NCBI RefSeq assembly: GCF_041438865.1
Contig: NZ_CP109450.1
Coordinates: 868,001-932,000, forward strand
DNA: 64,000 nt
Direction of reading: 5' to 3'
DNA from: Streptomyces sp. NBC_01471
GTDB taxonomy: Bacteria > Actinomycetota > Actinomycetes > Streptomycetales > Streptomycetaceae
The position numbers and the translations under genes were made by a program. Positions 16,128 to 24,484 of this stretch are shown here, piece by piece; within the stretch, counting starts at the first letter, position 1, and every line of letters starts with the position of its first letter. Under the pieces are notes generated by a model, which was given only the letters and a program-made list of their open reading frames with translations, was not told the DNA's origin and ran no database searches.

Positions 16128-17261
16128 CTCCTGGAGCACCCTGGACCCGCCCACCGGCAGGTCCCACAGCTCGTCGCGCGGGCGGCCCGCCAGCTCCCAG
16201 GCCGCACGCACCCGGGTGAGCGGTTCGAGCACCGGCTCGGCGGAGAGCAGGAACGCGCCCCAGTGCATCGGCGCCATCCGGCGCGCGCCCAGGTCCTCGC
16301 AGGCCGCCACCGCCTCCTCCGGGTCGGTGTGCACGGGCCCGAGCATCCAGCGCGGTTCGTACGCCCCGATCGGCAGCAGCGCCAGATCGATGCCGGGATG
16401 GCGGTGGCCGATCTCCCCGAACCAGTGGCCGTACCCGGTGTCGCCCGCGAAGTACACCCGCCGGCCCTGCTGGTCGGTGAGGACCCAGCCGCCCCAGAGC
16501 GAACGGCAGGTGTCGGTGAGGGTGCGCTTGGACCAGTGGTGGGCGGGCACGAAGTCGAAGCGGACACCGCCGGTCTCGGACGACTCCCACCAGTCGAGCT
16601 CGGTGACGCGGGTGAACCGGCGGCGCCGGAACCAGCGGGCCAGTCCGGCCGGGACGAAGAGCGGGGTGTCGCGCGGGAGCCGCTTGACGGTGGGGGCGTC
16701 CAGGTGGTCGTAGTGATTGTGGCTGATGACCACTGCGTCGATCTTCGGCAGGTCGGCCCAGCGGACCCCGACGGGGGTGACCCGGGCGGGCGTCCCGAGG
16801 ATCCTGCGCGACCAGACCGGATCGGTGAGGACCGTGAGACCGCCGATGCGCACCACCCAGCTGGCGTGTCCCGCCCAGGTGACGGCGATGGTGGTGGCGT
16901 CGGCCTCGGGGAGCGGCGCGGGGGCGTACGGCAGCAGCGGGATGTCACGCAGCCCGTCGGGGCGTGGCCGCACAGCGCCCTCACGGGCCAGTCTGGCCAT
17001 GGCCCGGACACCGGGCAGCGGGGCGGTGAGCCGGTCGGCGAAGGACTTCGGCCAGAGCCTGATCTCGCCGGGCGGACGCAGGATGCCGGGTGTACGGGTG
17101 CGGGGCCCGGGCCGGGTGTGCGGCCGGGGCTGTGTCTTCCTCGCGGTCTTCTTCGCGGTCTTCTTCGCGGTCTTCTTCGCGACGGGGACGGGCTGCCCGG
17201 TCTGCGTCCCCGGTGCGTGCGGCTGCGGCTCGGCGAGGGAGCTCTCGGTCTGTTCCGTCAT
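16113..17261 (-). CDS. MBL-fold hydrolase, NAPE-PLD-like, with lysine-rich N-terminal repeat
   Basis: 382 residues from the ATG at 17261 (GGAG seven bases upstream). After a disordered N-terminus containing a KKTA repeat (about 29-42), the protein matches the N-acyl-phosphatidylethanolamine phospholipase D-like metallo-beta-lactamase family: WAGHASWVV, LTDPVWSRR, SHNHYDHLD (metal site), VPAHHWSKR, FAGDTGYG, and PMHWGAF. Relatives hydrolyse membrane phosphodiesters or act as putative Zn-dependent lipid hydrolases. It is probably co-transcribed with the upstream lysine-free aminotransferase homologue (31 bp gap). The stop codon sits inside a 27-bp tandem repeat. Confidence 0.88.
   Translation of the reverse strand: MTEQTESSLAEPQPHAPGTQTGQPVPVAKKTAKKTAKKTARKTQPRPHTRPGPRTRTPGILRPPGEIRLWPKSFADRLTAPLPGVRAMARLAREGAVRPRPDGLRDIPLLPYAPAPLPEADATTIAVTWAGHASWVVRIGGLTVLTDPVWSRRILGTPARVTPVGVRWADLPKIDAVVISHNHYDHLDAPTVKRLPRDTPLFVPAGLARWFRRRRFTRVTELDWWESSETGGVRFDFVPAHHWSKRTLTDTCRSLWGGWVLTDQQGRRVYFAGDTGYGHWFGEIGHRHPGIDLALLPIGAYEPRWMLGPVHTDPEEAVAACEDLGARRMAPMHWGAFLLSAEPVLEPLTRVRAAWELAGRPRDELWDLPVGGSRVLQEVPAD
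17143..17178. repeat. 12-bp in-frame tandem repeat encoding KKTA
   Basis: Three exact copies of GCGGTCTTCTTC (plus strand) with a diverged fourth before them. In the gene on the minus strand each unit encodes Lys-Lys-Thr-Ala. Identical nucleotides in all three copies point to recent slippage expansion. Confidence 0.85.
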
Positions 17262-17292
17262 CGAAGGGCTCCGTCCGGTGGCGGTGAGTCGT

Positions 17293-18510
17293 TCATCGCA
17301 GTTGCTCCAGGGCTGTCGCAAAGGTCCTCAGCGCCCTTGCCACATGCGGCAGTTCGAGTGGCTCGGCCGAGTTGAGGGACTCCAGGCGCTCCTGGGGGGT
17401 CGTCCCGACGAGGGGGCCCGTCGCGAACCGCACCCGCAGTGCGGCCGGATCGTCGCCGAAGCGGTGGCCTCCGGGCGCCGGTGTGCCGAGCCGCCGCCCC
17501 AGGTAGTCCTCCAGTTCCATCGCGTCGGTGACACCCAGGGCGGCCAGGCCGGAGCGCAGCGGCCCCAGATCCGCGTACAGATGGCGCCCGGCCTGCGGAG
17601 GCCTGGCGAGCGCTCCCGCGGCGAGCACCGCGTGATGGGCCGCGGTGGCCACCCGGGCGTGCAGCAGGGCCGCCCGCACCGCCCGTTCCCGTACGGCCGC
17701 GGGTTCGCCCAGCGCGCAGGCGGCAGCGGCGGCGACCGGTGCGGACACCGCCGCCCCGATCGCGGTGAGCGCGTCCAGTGTTCTGGCGCGCCGGGCGGCT
17801 CCGTCCGCCGTGTCGGGGAACCGGGCGACGGCCACCGGCCAGGCCGTCGGGGTCAGCGAACCCGCCAGGTCGGACAGGACGGTCACCTCGTCCGGGCACA
17901 TCTCGGCGGGGCTGAGCAGCACGGTCTCGTCCGGCCGGTGTCCGGTGTCGCGCCAGGTCTCGTCGCTGATGATGTGCAGCCCCTCGGAGAGCGCGGCCTC
18001 GCAGGCCTGGTGCAGCAGCTCGGGCGGAGCGGCGGTCGCGGTGGGGTCGTCGGCGACGGAGAGCAGCAGCAGCCGGGGGTCGCCTCCCTCGGCGCGCACT
18101 CTGCGTACGGTCTCCAGGAGCGCGTACGGATCGGGCACTCCGCCGCACTCCGCGGGGGTGGGCACCGGGTAGGCGGCCCGCCCGACGAGACGTGCCTGCG
18201 GTATCCACCAGGCGGGGCACGGGCGGGGCAGCATGAGGTCGCCGCCGTCCGCCGCGAGGAGTGCGAGCAGCAGCGACTGGGCGCCGCCGGCGGCGACCGT
18301 GTCACCCGGCGCGCAGCCGAGTCCGCGGCGGGTCCAGTATCCGCAGGCCGCCGCCCGCAGCGCGGTCCCGCCGCCGGGCGGCTCGGGGTCGGTACGGAAG
18401 GCCGCGCCGGTGAGTGCGGCAGCCAGTTCGGAGAGCACGGGCAGGCCGGGGCCGGGGGCGGGCGGACCGTAGCGGACAGGGCCGCGGCTCTCCGGAACCG
18501 TCCGCTGCAT
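17293..18510 (-). CDS. aminotransferase class I/II-fold protein without lysine
   Basis: 405 residues from the ATG at 18510 (GGAGG seven bases upstream). Fold-type I aminotransferase landmarks are recognisable: AGGAQSLLLALLA (cofactor-phosphate loop region, about 74-86), DDPTAT where relatives have NPTG (154-159), SDETWRD for the cofactor-ring Asp and aromatic (182-188), and RVRFATG for the substrate-carboxylate Arg near the C-terminus. The catalytic PLP lysine, expected in the LSDLAGSLTP segment (212-220), is absent, and there is no lysine anywhere in the protein. It therefore cannot form the usual internal aldimine. It may be a degenerate sensor, scaffold or binding protein. It is upstream of the NAPE-PLD-like gene in the same direction. 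Confidence 0.8.
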   Translation of the reverse strand: MQRTVPESRGPVRYGPPAPGPGLPVLSELAAALTGAAFRTDPEPPGGGTALRAAACGYWTRRGLGCAPGDTVAAGGAQSLLLALLAADGGDLMLPRPCPAWWIPQARLVGRAAYPVPTPAECGGVPDPYALLETVRRVRAEGGDPRLLLLSVADDPTATAAPPELLHQACEAALSEGLHIISDETWRDTGHRPDETVLLSPAEMCPDEVTVLSDLAGSLTPTAWPVAVARFPDTADGAARRARTLDALTAIGAAVSAPVAAAAACALGEPAAVRERAVRAALLHARVATAAHHAVLAAGALARPPQAGRHLYADLGPLRSGLAALGVTDAMELEDYLGRRLGTPAPGGHRFGDDPAALRVRFATGPLVGTTPQERLESLNSAEPLELPHVARALRTFATALEQLR

Positions 18511-18804
18511 GCCCGCACCTCCGCTGTCGCCGGCCCCCCAGAGACCTTTATACGTAGGTTTGCCCGACCGGGCGACCGTGGCCACCGGGGCCCTCCGGGC
18601 GGGGGACGGAGCCCGCGGTCCGGGCTTACGGCGCGCACGCCGGCCGGTGGCGCCGCGACGTGCGGCGACGCGCCGGGGCCGGCGCAAGCATCTCCCGGCC
18701 CGGACGGGGTACGACGATCAGTCAGCAGAACCGCTGCACAGGGCCGGCCGCCGTACGGGCAGCCGGCCAAAACGCGCGCAGCGCTCACCGAGAGGACTGA
18801 TTCC

Positions 18805-20310
18805 ATGGCATCCGCCGTCCCCCACAGCGGCCCGGTCCGCTTCGAACGGCTCACGGGCTGGTTCGGGGCCCGGGACCAGGCCCTGTTCCGGTCCGCGGCT
18901 GCCCGGCACTGGCCGGCCGCGGCGCCGGTCCTGCCCCGGCTGAGCCGCAGTGCCAACCACGGACTGCTCTGGTTCGGCGCCGCCGCCGGGATCGCCGCGG
19001 TGGGCCGCTCCACCCGGGCGCGGCGGGCCGCCGTGCGCGGGATGGCCTCGCTGGCCGTGGCCTCGGCCGTCGCCAACACGGTGGCCAAGGGGTCGGTCCG
19101 CAGATCGAGACCGATACTGGACGCCGTACCGGTGATGCGGCAGCTGAAGCGGCAGCCGGTCACCACGTCGTTCCCGTCGGGGCACGCGGCGTCGGCCGCC
19201 GCCTTCGCCACGGGTGTCGCGCTGGAGTCGAAGGGCTGGGGCGCGGTCGTGGCGCCGCTCGCCATCAGCGTCGCCGCCTCCCGCGTCTACACCGGCGTGC
19301 ACTATCCGAGTGACGTGGTCATCGGGGCGGCGCTCGGTGTGGGGGCCGCCTTCGCGGTGCGGGGGCTCGTGCCGACCCGCGACCAGCTGCCCGCCCCGGG
19401 CCGTCCGCACACCGAGGCGCCGGTGCTGCCCGGCGGCGAGAATCTCGTCGTGGTGGTCAACAGGGCGTCGGGGTCGGCCGCGGCCAGGTCGGCCCTGGTC
19501 AGGGACGCGCTGCCGCTCGCGGAGGTGGTGGAGTGCGACCCCGGCGAGCTGGTGGCCACCCTGGAGAAGGCGGCGCGGAACTGCCGGGCCCTGGGCATCT
19601 GCGGCGGCGACGGAACGGTCAACAGGGCGGCCGTGGTCGCGGCCCGGCACGGTGTGCCGCTGGCCGTCTTCCCCGGCGGGACGCTGAACCACTTCGCGTA
19701 CGACATCGGGATCGAGGAAGTCCACGACACCTGCCGGGCGCTGGCGTCCGGCGACGCCGTGAAGGTCGATCTCGGCCGCTTCACACCGGGCCCGGACGGA
19801 CCCGGCGGCGAGCCGGGACACTTCCTCAACACCTTCAGCCTGGGCTCCTACCCGGAGCTCGTACGGATCAGGGAGCACTGGTCCCCGAAGATCGGCGGCT
19901 GGCCCGCCGGGGTGCTGGCGGCGGTGCGGGTCCTCAGCTCGCAGCGGCCGCTCCGGGCCGAGTTCCAGGGCGAGCAGCGGACCCTGTGGACGCTGTTCGC
20001 GGGCAACGGCATGTACCAGCAGATGGGGCCGACCCCCGGACGGCGTTTCGATCTGGCGGACGGCCTGCTGGACGTCCGGGTGGTGCACGGCGGGCGGCTG
20101 CCGGGGCTGCGGCTGCTGGCGGCGGCGCTCGCGGGGCCGCTGTCCCGCTCCCCCGTCCACGCGGCGGAGCGGCTGCGCCGGGTCCGGGTCGCCGGACTCA
20201 CGCCCGGCACACCGCTCGCGTTCGACGGGGAGATCACCGAGGCACCGGCCACGCTCTGGATCGACAAGGACGACGAGGCGCTCACGGTGTATCGTCCGCT
20301 GCCGCTCTAG
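18805..20310 (+). CDS. PAP2 phosphatase fused to diacylglycerol-kinase-like domain
   Basis: 501 residues from the ATG at 18805 (GAGAGGA site). Residues ~25-190 are a PAP2 lipid phosphatase with all three signature blocks: KGSVRRSRP (95-103), PSGH (124-127) and SRVYTGVHYPSD (159-170). Residues ~212-500 are a lipid kinase of the DAGK/LCB5 type: VVVNRASGS, GGDGTVNRAA, FPGGTLNHFAYD, FLNTFSLGSYPELV and FDGEI. The phosphatase removes and the kinase adds a phosphate on a lipid head, so the protein may remodel one lipid or hydrolyse one and phosphorylate another. It is divergent from the aminotransferase homologue and overlaps the CDF gene tail-to-tail by 29 bp. Confidence 0.9.
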   Translation: MASAVPHSGPVRFERLTGWFGARDQALFRSAAARHWPAAAPVLPRLSRSANHGLLWFGAAAGIAAVGRSTRARRAAVRGMASLAVASAVANTVAKGSVRRSRPILDAVPVMRQLKRQPVTTSFPSGHAASAAAFATGVALESKGWGAVVAPLAISVAASRVYTGVHYPSDVVIGAALGVGAAFAVRGLVPTRDQLPAPGRPHTEAPVLPGGENLVVVVNRASGSAAARSALVRDALPLAEVVECDPGELVATLEKAARNCRALGICGGDGTVNRAAVVAARHGVPLAVFPGGTLNHFAYDIGIEEVHDTCRALASGDAVKVDLGRFTPGPDGPGGEPGHFLNTFSLGSYPELVRIREHWSPKIGGWPAGVLAAVRVLSSQRPLRAEFQGEQRTLWTLFAGNGMYQQMGPTPGRRFDLADGLLDVRVVHGGRLPGLRLLAAALAGPLSRSPVHAAERLRRVRVAGLTPGTPLAFDGEITEAPATLWIDKDDEALTVYRPLPL

Positions 20311-21235
20311 CGGCGTCCGTCACATCGAGATAGACCTGGTCGGCCTCCGGCCAGGTCTTCTCGATGGAGGCCTTGATCCGCATCGAGATCAGTTCCATCT
20401 GCTCGCTCTCCAGCCCCGGCACCAGGTCGATACGGGCGGCCACCAGTGTCGAGTCCATCCCCAGCCGCATCGTGAGCAGCGAGGACACCTCGTCGATCTC
20501 GGGCTGCGCGGCGAGCATCTCCTCGATGCCGCGGCGCAGTTCGGGGTCGGCGGACTCCCCGATCAGCTGGTCGCGGGCGTCCCTGCCGAGCCGGTAGGCG
20601 ACATAGCCGAGCAGCGCCCCGATGGCGAGCGAGGCCGAGGCCTCCCAGGCGATCTGTCCGGTCACCATGTGCAGGGCCATCCCCGCCATGGCGAGCAGGA
20701 CGCCGACCACGGCCGTGCCGTCCTCGGCGATGACGGTCCGCAGCGCGGGGTCCTTGCCGATGCCGCTCCCCGGCTGACCGCGCACCTGGAGGACGGCGCG
20801 GGCCAGTGAGGTGCCCTCGGCGATGAGGGCGACGCCCAGTACGACGAGCCCCACGACGTATCCCGTGGTGGACTCCTGTTCGCCGCCGCCGCGCAGCGCC
20901 TCGATCCCCTGCAGGACGGAGAAGCAGCCGCCCATGACGAAGATGCCCACGGCGGCGAGCAGCGCCCAGAAGAAGCGCTCCTTGCCGTAGCCGAAAGGGT
21001 GCCGCGGGTCGGCGGGGCGCTTGCTCCGCCGGAGCGCGAAGAGCAGGAACACCTCGTTGAGGCTGTCCGCGACCGAGTGCGCCGCCTCGGAGAGCAGAGC
21101 CGGGGAGCCCGCGAAGACACCGCCGGCCGCCTTGGCCACGGCGATGACGAGGTTGGCGGCGAGCGCCACCAGGACCGTCACCCTGGTCTTCCGGTCGGAC
21201 GCTCCGTCCGTCCCGCTGTCCGGGGCCTCACTCAT
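20282..21235 (-). CDS. cation diffusion facilitator (CDF) transporter
   Basis: 317 residues. Four to six membrane helices, with the zinc-site pattern HSVADSLNE in helix 2 (HxxxD) and a cytoplasmic C-terminal domain (EIDEVSSLLTMRLG..., LISMRIKASIEKTWPEADQVYLDV). Exports divalent metal such as Zn2+, Fe2+ or Mn2+ in exchange for protons; the metal cannot be read. The gene ends inside the 3' end of the convergent PAP2-kinase gene. Confidence 0.92.
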   Translation of the reverse strand: MSEAPDSGTDGASDRKTRVTVLVALAANLVIAVAKAAGGVFAGSPALLSEAAHSVADSLNEVFLLFALRRSKRPADPRHPFGYGKERFFWALLAAVGIFVMGGCFSVLQGIEALRGGGEQESTTGYVVGLVVLGVALIAEGTSLARAVLQVRGQPGSGIGKDPALRTVIAEDGTAVVGVLLAMAGMALHMVTGQIAWEASASLAIGALLGYVAYRLGRDARDQLIGESADPELRRGIEEMLAAQPEIDEVSSLLTMRLGMDSTLVAARIDLVPGLESEQMELISMRIKASIEKTWPEADQVYLDVTDAARAAADDTP

Positions 21236-21376
21236 GCGGTGCTCCCGTACGTCGTCCGAGTGGTCCCGTTGGTGCTTCTCCGCCGTGCGGAAGCCCTGGC
21301 CTGAGCCGGTGTTCCGGCCGTCTGTGCGTCACTGCGTCCCATGAGCCACCGGGTACCCCCTCCCACCGGCGGGAAT

Positions 21377-21401
21377 CCGGGTGGCCGGGCCGGCCACCCG
21401 G
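21377..21401. terminator. hairpin terminator
   Basis: Perfect 11-bp inverted repeat (CCGGGTGGCCG / CGGCCACCCGG) with a 3-nt loop, 25 bp beyond the transketolase stop at 21426 (minus strand) and upstream of the CDF gene. Confidence 0.75.
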
Positions 21402-21425
21402 TGGGTGCCTCTCGGGGGAGCCCGC

Positions 21426-23294
21426 TCAGCCGGCCGCGCCCGGGCGGATCACCGCTTTCTCCACCAGCAGCCGGGCGCCGGCCGCGATGCTCCGGGCGTC
21501 GATACCGGCCGCGGCCAGCTGCTCCTGCGGCGTGGCCGACCCCGGCATGTTGCCGACGGCGAGCCGGACCAGCCGGGGCACCGGCCTGCCGTCCGCGAAC
21601 GCCTCGGCGACCGCGTCCCCCAGGCCGCCCTCGGGGTGGTGGTCCTCGACCGTGACCAGGCAGCCCGTCTGGTCCGCCGCGGTCCGCAGGGTTCCCGCGT
21701 CCACCGGCTTGACCGAGTAGAGGTCGATCACCCGCACGGCGATGCCCTCCTGCGCCAGGATGTCGGCCGCCGCCAGGCACTCGTGGAGGGTCTGGCCCGC
21801 CCCGACCAGGGTCAGCTCGTCGTTCGCGCCGGAGCGCAGCACCTTGCTGCCGCCGACAGGGAACTCCTCGTCGGGACCGTAGATGACCGGGGTCTCCCCG
21901 CGGTTCGTCCGCAGATAGCGGATACCGTGCGCGTCCGCCATCTCGGCCACGAGCCGGGCCGTCTGGTTGGCATCGCTCGGGTACAGGACCGTGCTGCCGT
22001 GGATCGACCGGAACATCGCCAGGTCCTCAAGACCCATCTGGGACGGCCCGTCCTGGCCGATCGCCGTACCGACGTGCGAGCCGACGACGTTCATGTCGGC
22101 CTCGCCGATCGCCGCCATCCGGAAGAAGTCGTGCGCCCGGGTGAGGAACGAGGCGAAGCTGCACGCGAACGGGACATAACCGCACGCCTGCATCCCGACC
22201 GCGCCCGCCGCCAGCTGCTGTTCCGCGATGTAGCACTCGAAGTACCGCTCGGGGTGTTTCTTCGAGAAGAACTCGGCGCGGGTCGAGTCGCCGACCTCCC
22301 CGTCCAGGACCACGACGTCGCCCCGGGCCGTACCGAGGGCGGTGACCGCCTCGCCGAACGCGTTGCGCGTCGCGACCTCGTCGCCCTTCTCGTAGCGCGG
22401 CAGCACGAGCTCCCCGCTGCCGGTGATCCGGCGCGGCTGTACGTCGGCGGGCTGGTGGACATCGACCCGGATGGACCGCCGGCCGCCCAGCTCCTCGACG
22501 GCCGCGGCCGCGTCGGGCAGCGGTTTGCCGTGCATGCCTTCGCGGTCCTCGACGTCGGCCACCCCGCGTCCCTTGCGGGTGCCCGCGATGATCGCGGTGG
22601 GGCGGTCCGTGACGGCGCGCACCTCCTCGTACGCGGCGTCGACGGCGGCGATGTCGTGTCCGTCGATCTCCACCGTGTGCCAGCCGAAGGCGCGCAGCCT
22701 GCGCCCGTACGCCGCGAGGTCCCGGCCGTGCCGGGTGGGCCCGCGCTGTCCGAGCCGGTTCACGTCGACGATGAGGGTCAGATTGCCGAGGTTCTCGAAT
22801 CCGGCGTGCTCGGCCGCCTCCCAGACGGAGCCCTCGGCCATCTCGCTGTCCCCGCTCAGCACCCAGACGCGGTAGTCCAGCTGGTCCAGGCACTTGCCCG
22901 CGAGCGCCATGCCCACTCCGACCGGCAGCCCCTGCCCCAGTGATCCGGTGGCCACGTCGACCCAGGGGATGCGCGGCGTCGGATGTCCTTCGAGGCGGCT
23001 GCCCTTCTTGCGGAAGGTGAGCAGCTCGTCGTCGTCAATGGCCCCCGCCGCGAGGTACATCGCGTACAGGAGCGGTGTGGCATGCCCCTTGGAGAGGACG
23101 AACCTGTCGTTGCCGGGACGGTCGGGCCGGCCGAAGTCGTAGCGCAGGTGCCGGGCGAGCAGTACGGCGGCGAGATCCGCCGCGGACATCGATGAGGTGG
23201 GGTGCCCGGAGCCTGCCGCGTCCGCGGCGCGCACCGCGTCCACGCGGAGCTGCTGGGCCAGTTCGAAGAGTTCCGCGTTCTGATCCGTGGTCAT
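21426..23294 (-). CDS. tkt: transketolase, animal-type
   Basis: 622 residues, ATG at 23294. Thiamine-diphosphate binding motif GDSEMAEGS followed by DVNRLGQ, substrate His in AGSGHPTSS and SKGHATP, the Glu of CYIAEQQ, and GEDGP-like GQDGPSQM then LEDLAMFRS. Sequence and length resemble metazoan transketolase (about 623 residues; VLSKGHA, GHPTPR, DVATGSLGQGL, VEDHHPEGGLG) rather than the ~690-residue bacterial enzyme. It transfers two-carbon ketol units in the pentose phosphate pathway. It stands alone, with no transaldolase, zwf or pgi nearby, so it is probably a second, specialised transketolase. The 310-bp upstream region is shared with a divergent methyltransferase. Confidence 0.93.
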   Translation of the reverse strand: MTTDQNAELFELAQQLRVDAVRAADAAGSGHPTSSMSAADLAAVLLARHLRYDFGRPDRPGNDRFVLSKGHATPLLYAMYLAAGAIDDDELLTFRKKGSRLEGHPTPRIPWVDVATGSLGQGLPVGVGMALAGKCLDQLDYRVWVLSGDSEMAEGSVWEAAEHAGFENLGNLTLIVDVNRLGQRGPTRHGRDLAAYGRRLRAFGWHTVEIDGHDIAAVDAAYEEVRAVTDRPTAIIAGTRKGRGVADVEDREGMHGKPLPDAAAAVEELGGRRSIRVDVHQPADVQPRRITGSGELVLPRYEKGDEVATRNAFGEAVTALGTARGDVVVLDGEVGDSTRAEFFSKKHPERYFECYIAEQQLAAGAVGMQACGYVPFACSFASFLTRAHDFFRMAAIGEADMNVVGSHVGTAIGQDGPSQMGLEDLAMFRSIHGSTVLYPSDANQTARLVAEMADAHGIRYLRTNRGETPVIYGPDEEFPVGGSKVLRSGANDELTLVGAGQTLHECLAAADILAQEGIAVRVIDLYSVKPVDAGTLRTAADQTGCLVTVEDHHPEGGLGDAVAEAFADGRPVPRLVRLAVGNMPGSATPQEQLAAAGIDARSIAAGARLLVEKAVIRPGAAG

Positions 23295-23518
23295 TGCTGT
23301 TCCCTTCCCGCGACCGGACCTTCAGGGGGCCGGCGGTGCGGTGTCGAGCGGGCCGCGCCCTCCGTGGGCGTACCCGGTTGCTCAGCCTGTCCCGGTCGCA
23401 CAGCACCGCGTACCCGGTGAGCCGCGACGCGCACACGTTTCCCCGGCTTGGCGGCAGGCGCCGTCCCCGGCCCTCCCCCCGCGAAGTGATCGGCGCACGA
23501 TCGCGCGTATCAGAATGC

Positions 23519-23532
23519 GAGATACATATCTC
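23519..23532. promoter_or_regulatory. candidate operator between tkt and methyltransferase
   Basis: GAGATA-CA-TATCTC is a perfect inverted repeat in an AT-rich island of the 310-bp divergent region 23295-23604. A second, weaker repeat, GATCG-GCGCA-CGATC (23488-23502), lies nearby. The position fits an operator serving either or both genes. The rest of this intergenic stretch shows no gene. Confidence 0.4.
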
Positions 23533-23604
23533 ACTATTCGGCAAGAACATCTACGGTGGTGGCACCACTTCGGATGAGTTCGACGTCGAACAGGGAGATC
23601 CGCC

Positions 23605-24414
23605 ATGCCGGAAGAGACCGCCGTCTACACCCACGGCCACCACGAGTCGGTGCTGCGCTCGCACACCTGGCGGACCGCCGCCAACTCCGCGGCGTACCTG
23701 GTGGACGAGCTCAAGCCCCACATGCGGATCCTGGACATCGGCTGCGGCCCCGGCACCATCACCGCCGATCTGGCGGCCCTGGTGCCGCAGGGCAGCGTCA
23801 CCGGTGTGGACAGGGCGCCCGCGGTACTGGACAAGGCGCGTGCGCTGGCCGCCGAACGCGGCCTGGACAACACCGACTTCGCGGTCGCGGACGTGCACGC
23901 GCTGGACTACCCGGACGACACCTTCTGCGTGGTCCACGCGCATCAGGTGCTCCAGCACGTGGGCGATCCGGTGCAGGCGCTGCGCGAGATGCGGCGGGTC
24001 ACGAAACCCGGCGGAATCGTCGCCGTGCGCGAGAGCGACTACGGCGCGTTCACCTGGTATCCGGAGTCCCCGGTGATGGACGACTGGCTGGAGCTGTACC
24101 ACCGGGTCACCCGCGGCAACGGCGCCGAACCGGACGCCGGGCGGCGGCTGTTCTCCTGGGCGAGGCAGGCGGGCTTCACCGACATCAGGTCGACGGCCAC
24201 CAACTGGGTCTTCGCCACCGAGAAGGAGCGGGCCTGGTGGAGCGGGCTGTGGGCGGACCGTACGACCCAGTCGGTCTACGCGCAGCAGGCGGTCGAGGGC
24301 GGCCACGCGACGCCGGAGCAGCTGGCGGCGGTCGCCGGCGCCTGGCGCGAATGGGGCGCGCAGGAGGACGGTTGGTTCCTGGTACCGCACGGCGAGGTCC
24401 TCTGCCGGGTCTGA
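23605..24414 (+). CDS. class I SAM-dependent methyltransferase
   Basis: 269 residues from the ATG at 23605 (GGGAG eight bases upstream). Rossmann SAM-binding motif ILDIGCGPGTITADL, an acidic residue at GVDRAPAVL, and VVHAHQVLQHVGDP with REMRRVTKPGG after it, the usual UbiE/COQ5-like layout. The substrate is unknown; C-terminal sequence includes WYPESPVMDDWLELYHRV, seen in small-molecule methyltransferases. Divergent from transketolase and followed after 70 bp by a VOC protein. Confidence 0.9.
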   Translation: MPEETAVYTHGHHESVLRSHTWRTAANSAAYLVDELKPHMRILDIGCGPGTITADLAALVPQGSVTGVDRAPAVLDKARALAAERGLDNTDFAVADVHALDYPDDTFCVVHAHQVLQHVGDPVQALREMRRVTKPGGIVAVRESDYGAFTWYPESPVMDDWLELYHRVTRGNGAEPDAGRRLFSWARQAGFTDIRSTATNWVFATEKERAWWSGLWADRTTQSVYAQQAVEGGHATPEQLAAVAGAWREWGAQEDGWFLVPHGEVLCRV

Positions 24415-24484
24415 GGCACCGGCCGGAGCGGGCCCGCCGGTTCCGGGCCGCCGGCCCGATTCCGCGTCAACTAGGCTTCTCCGC

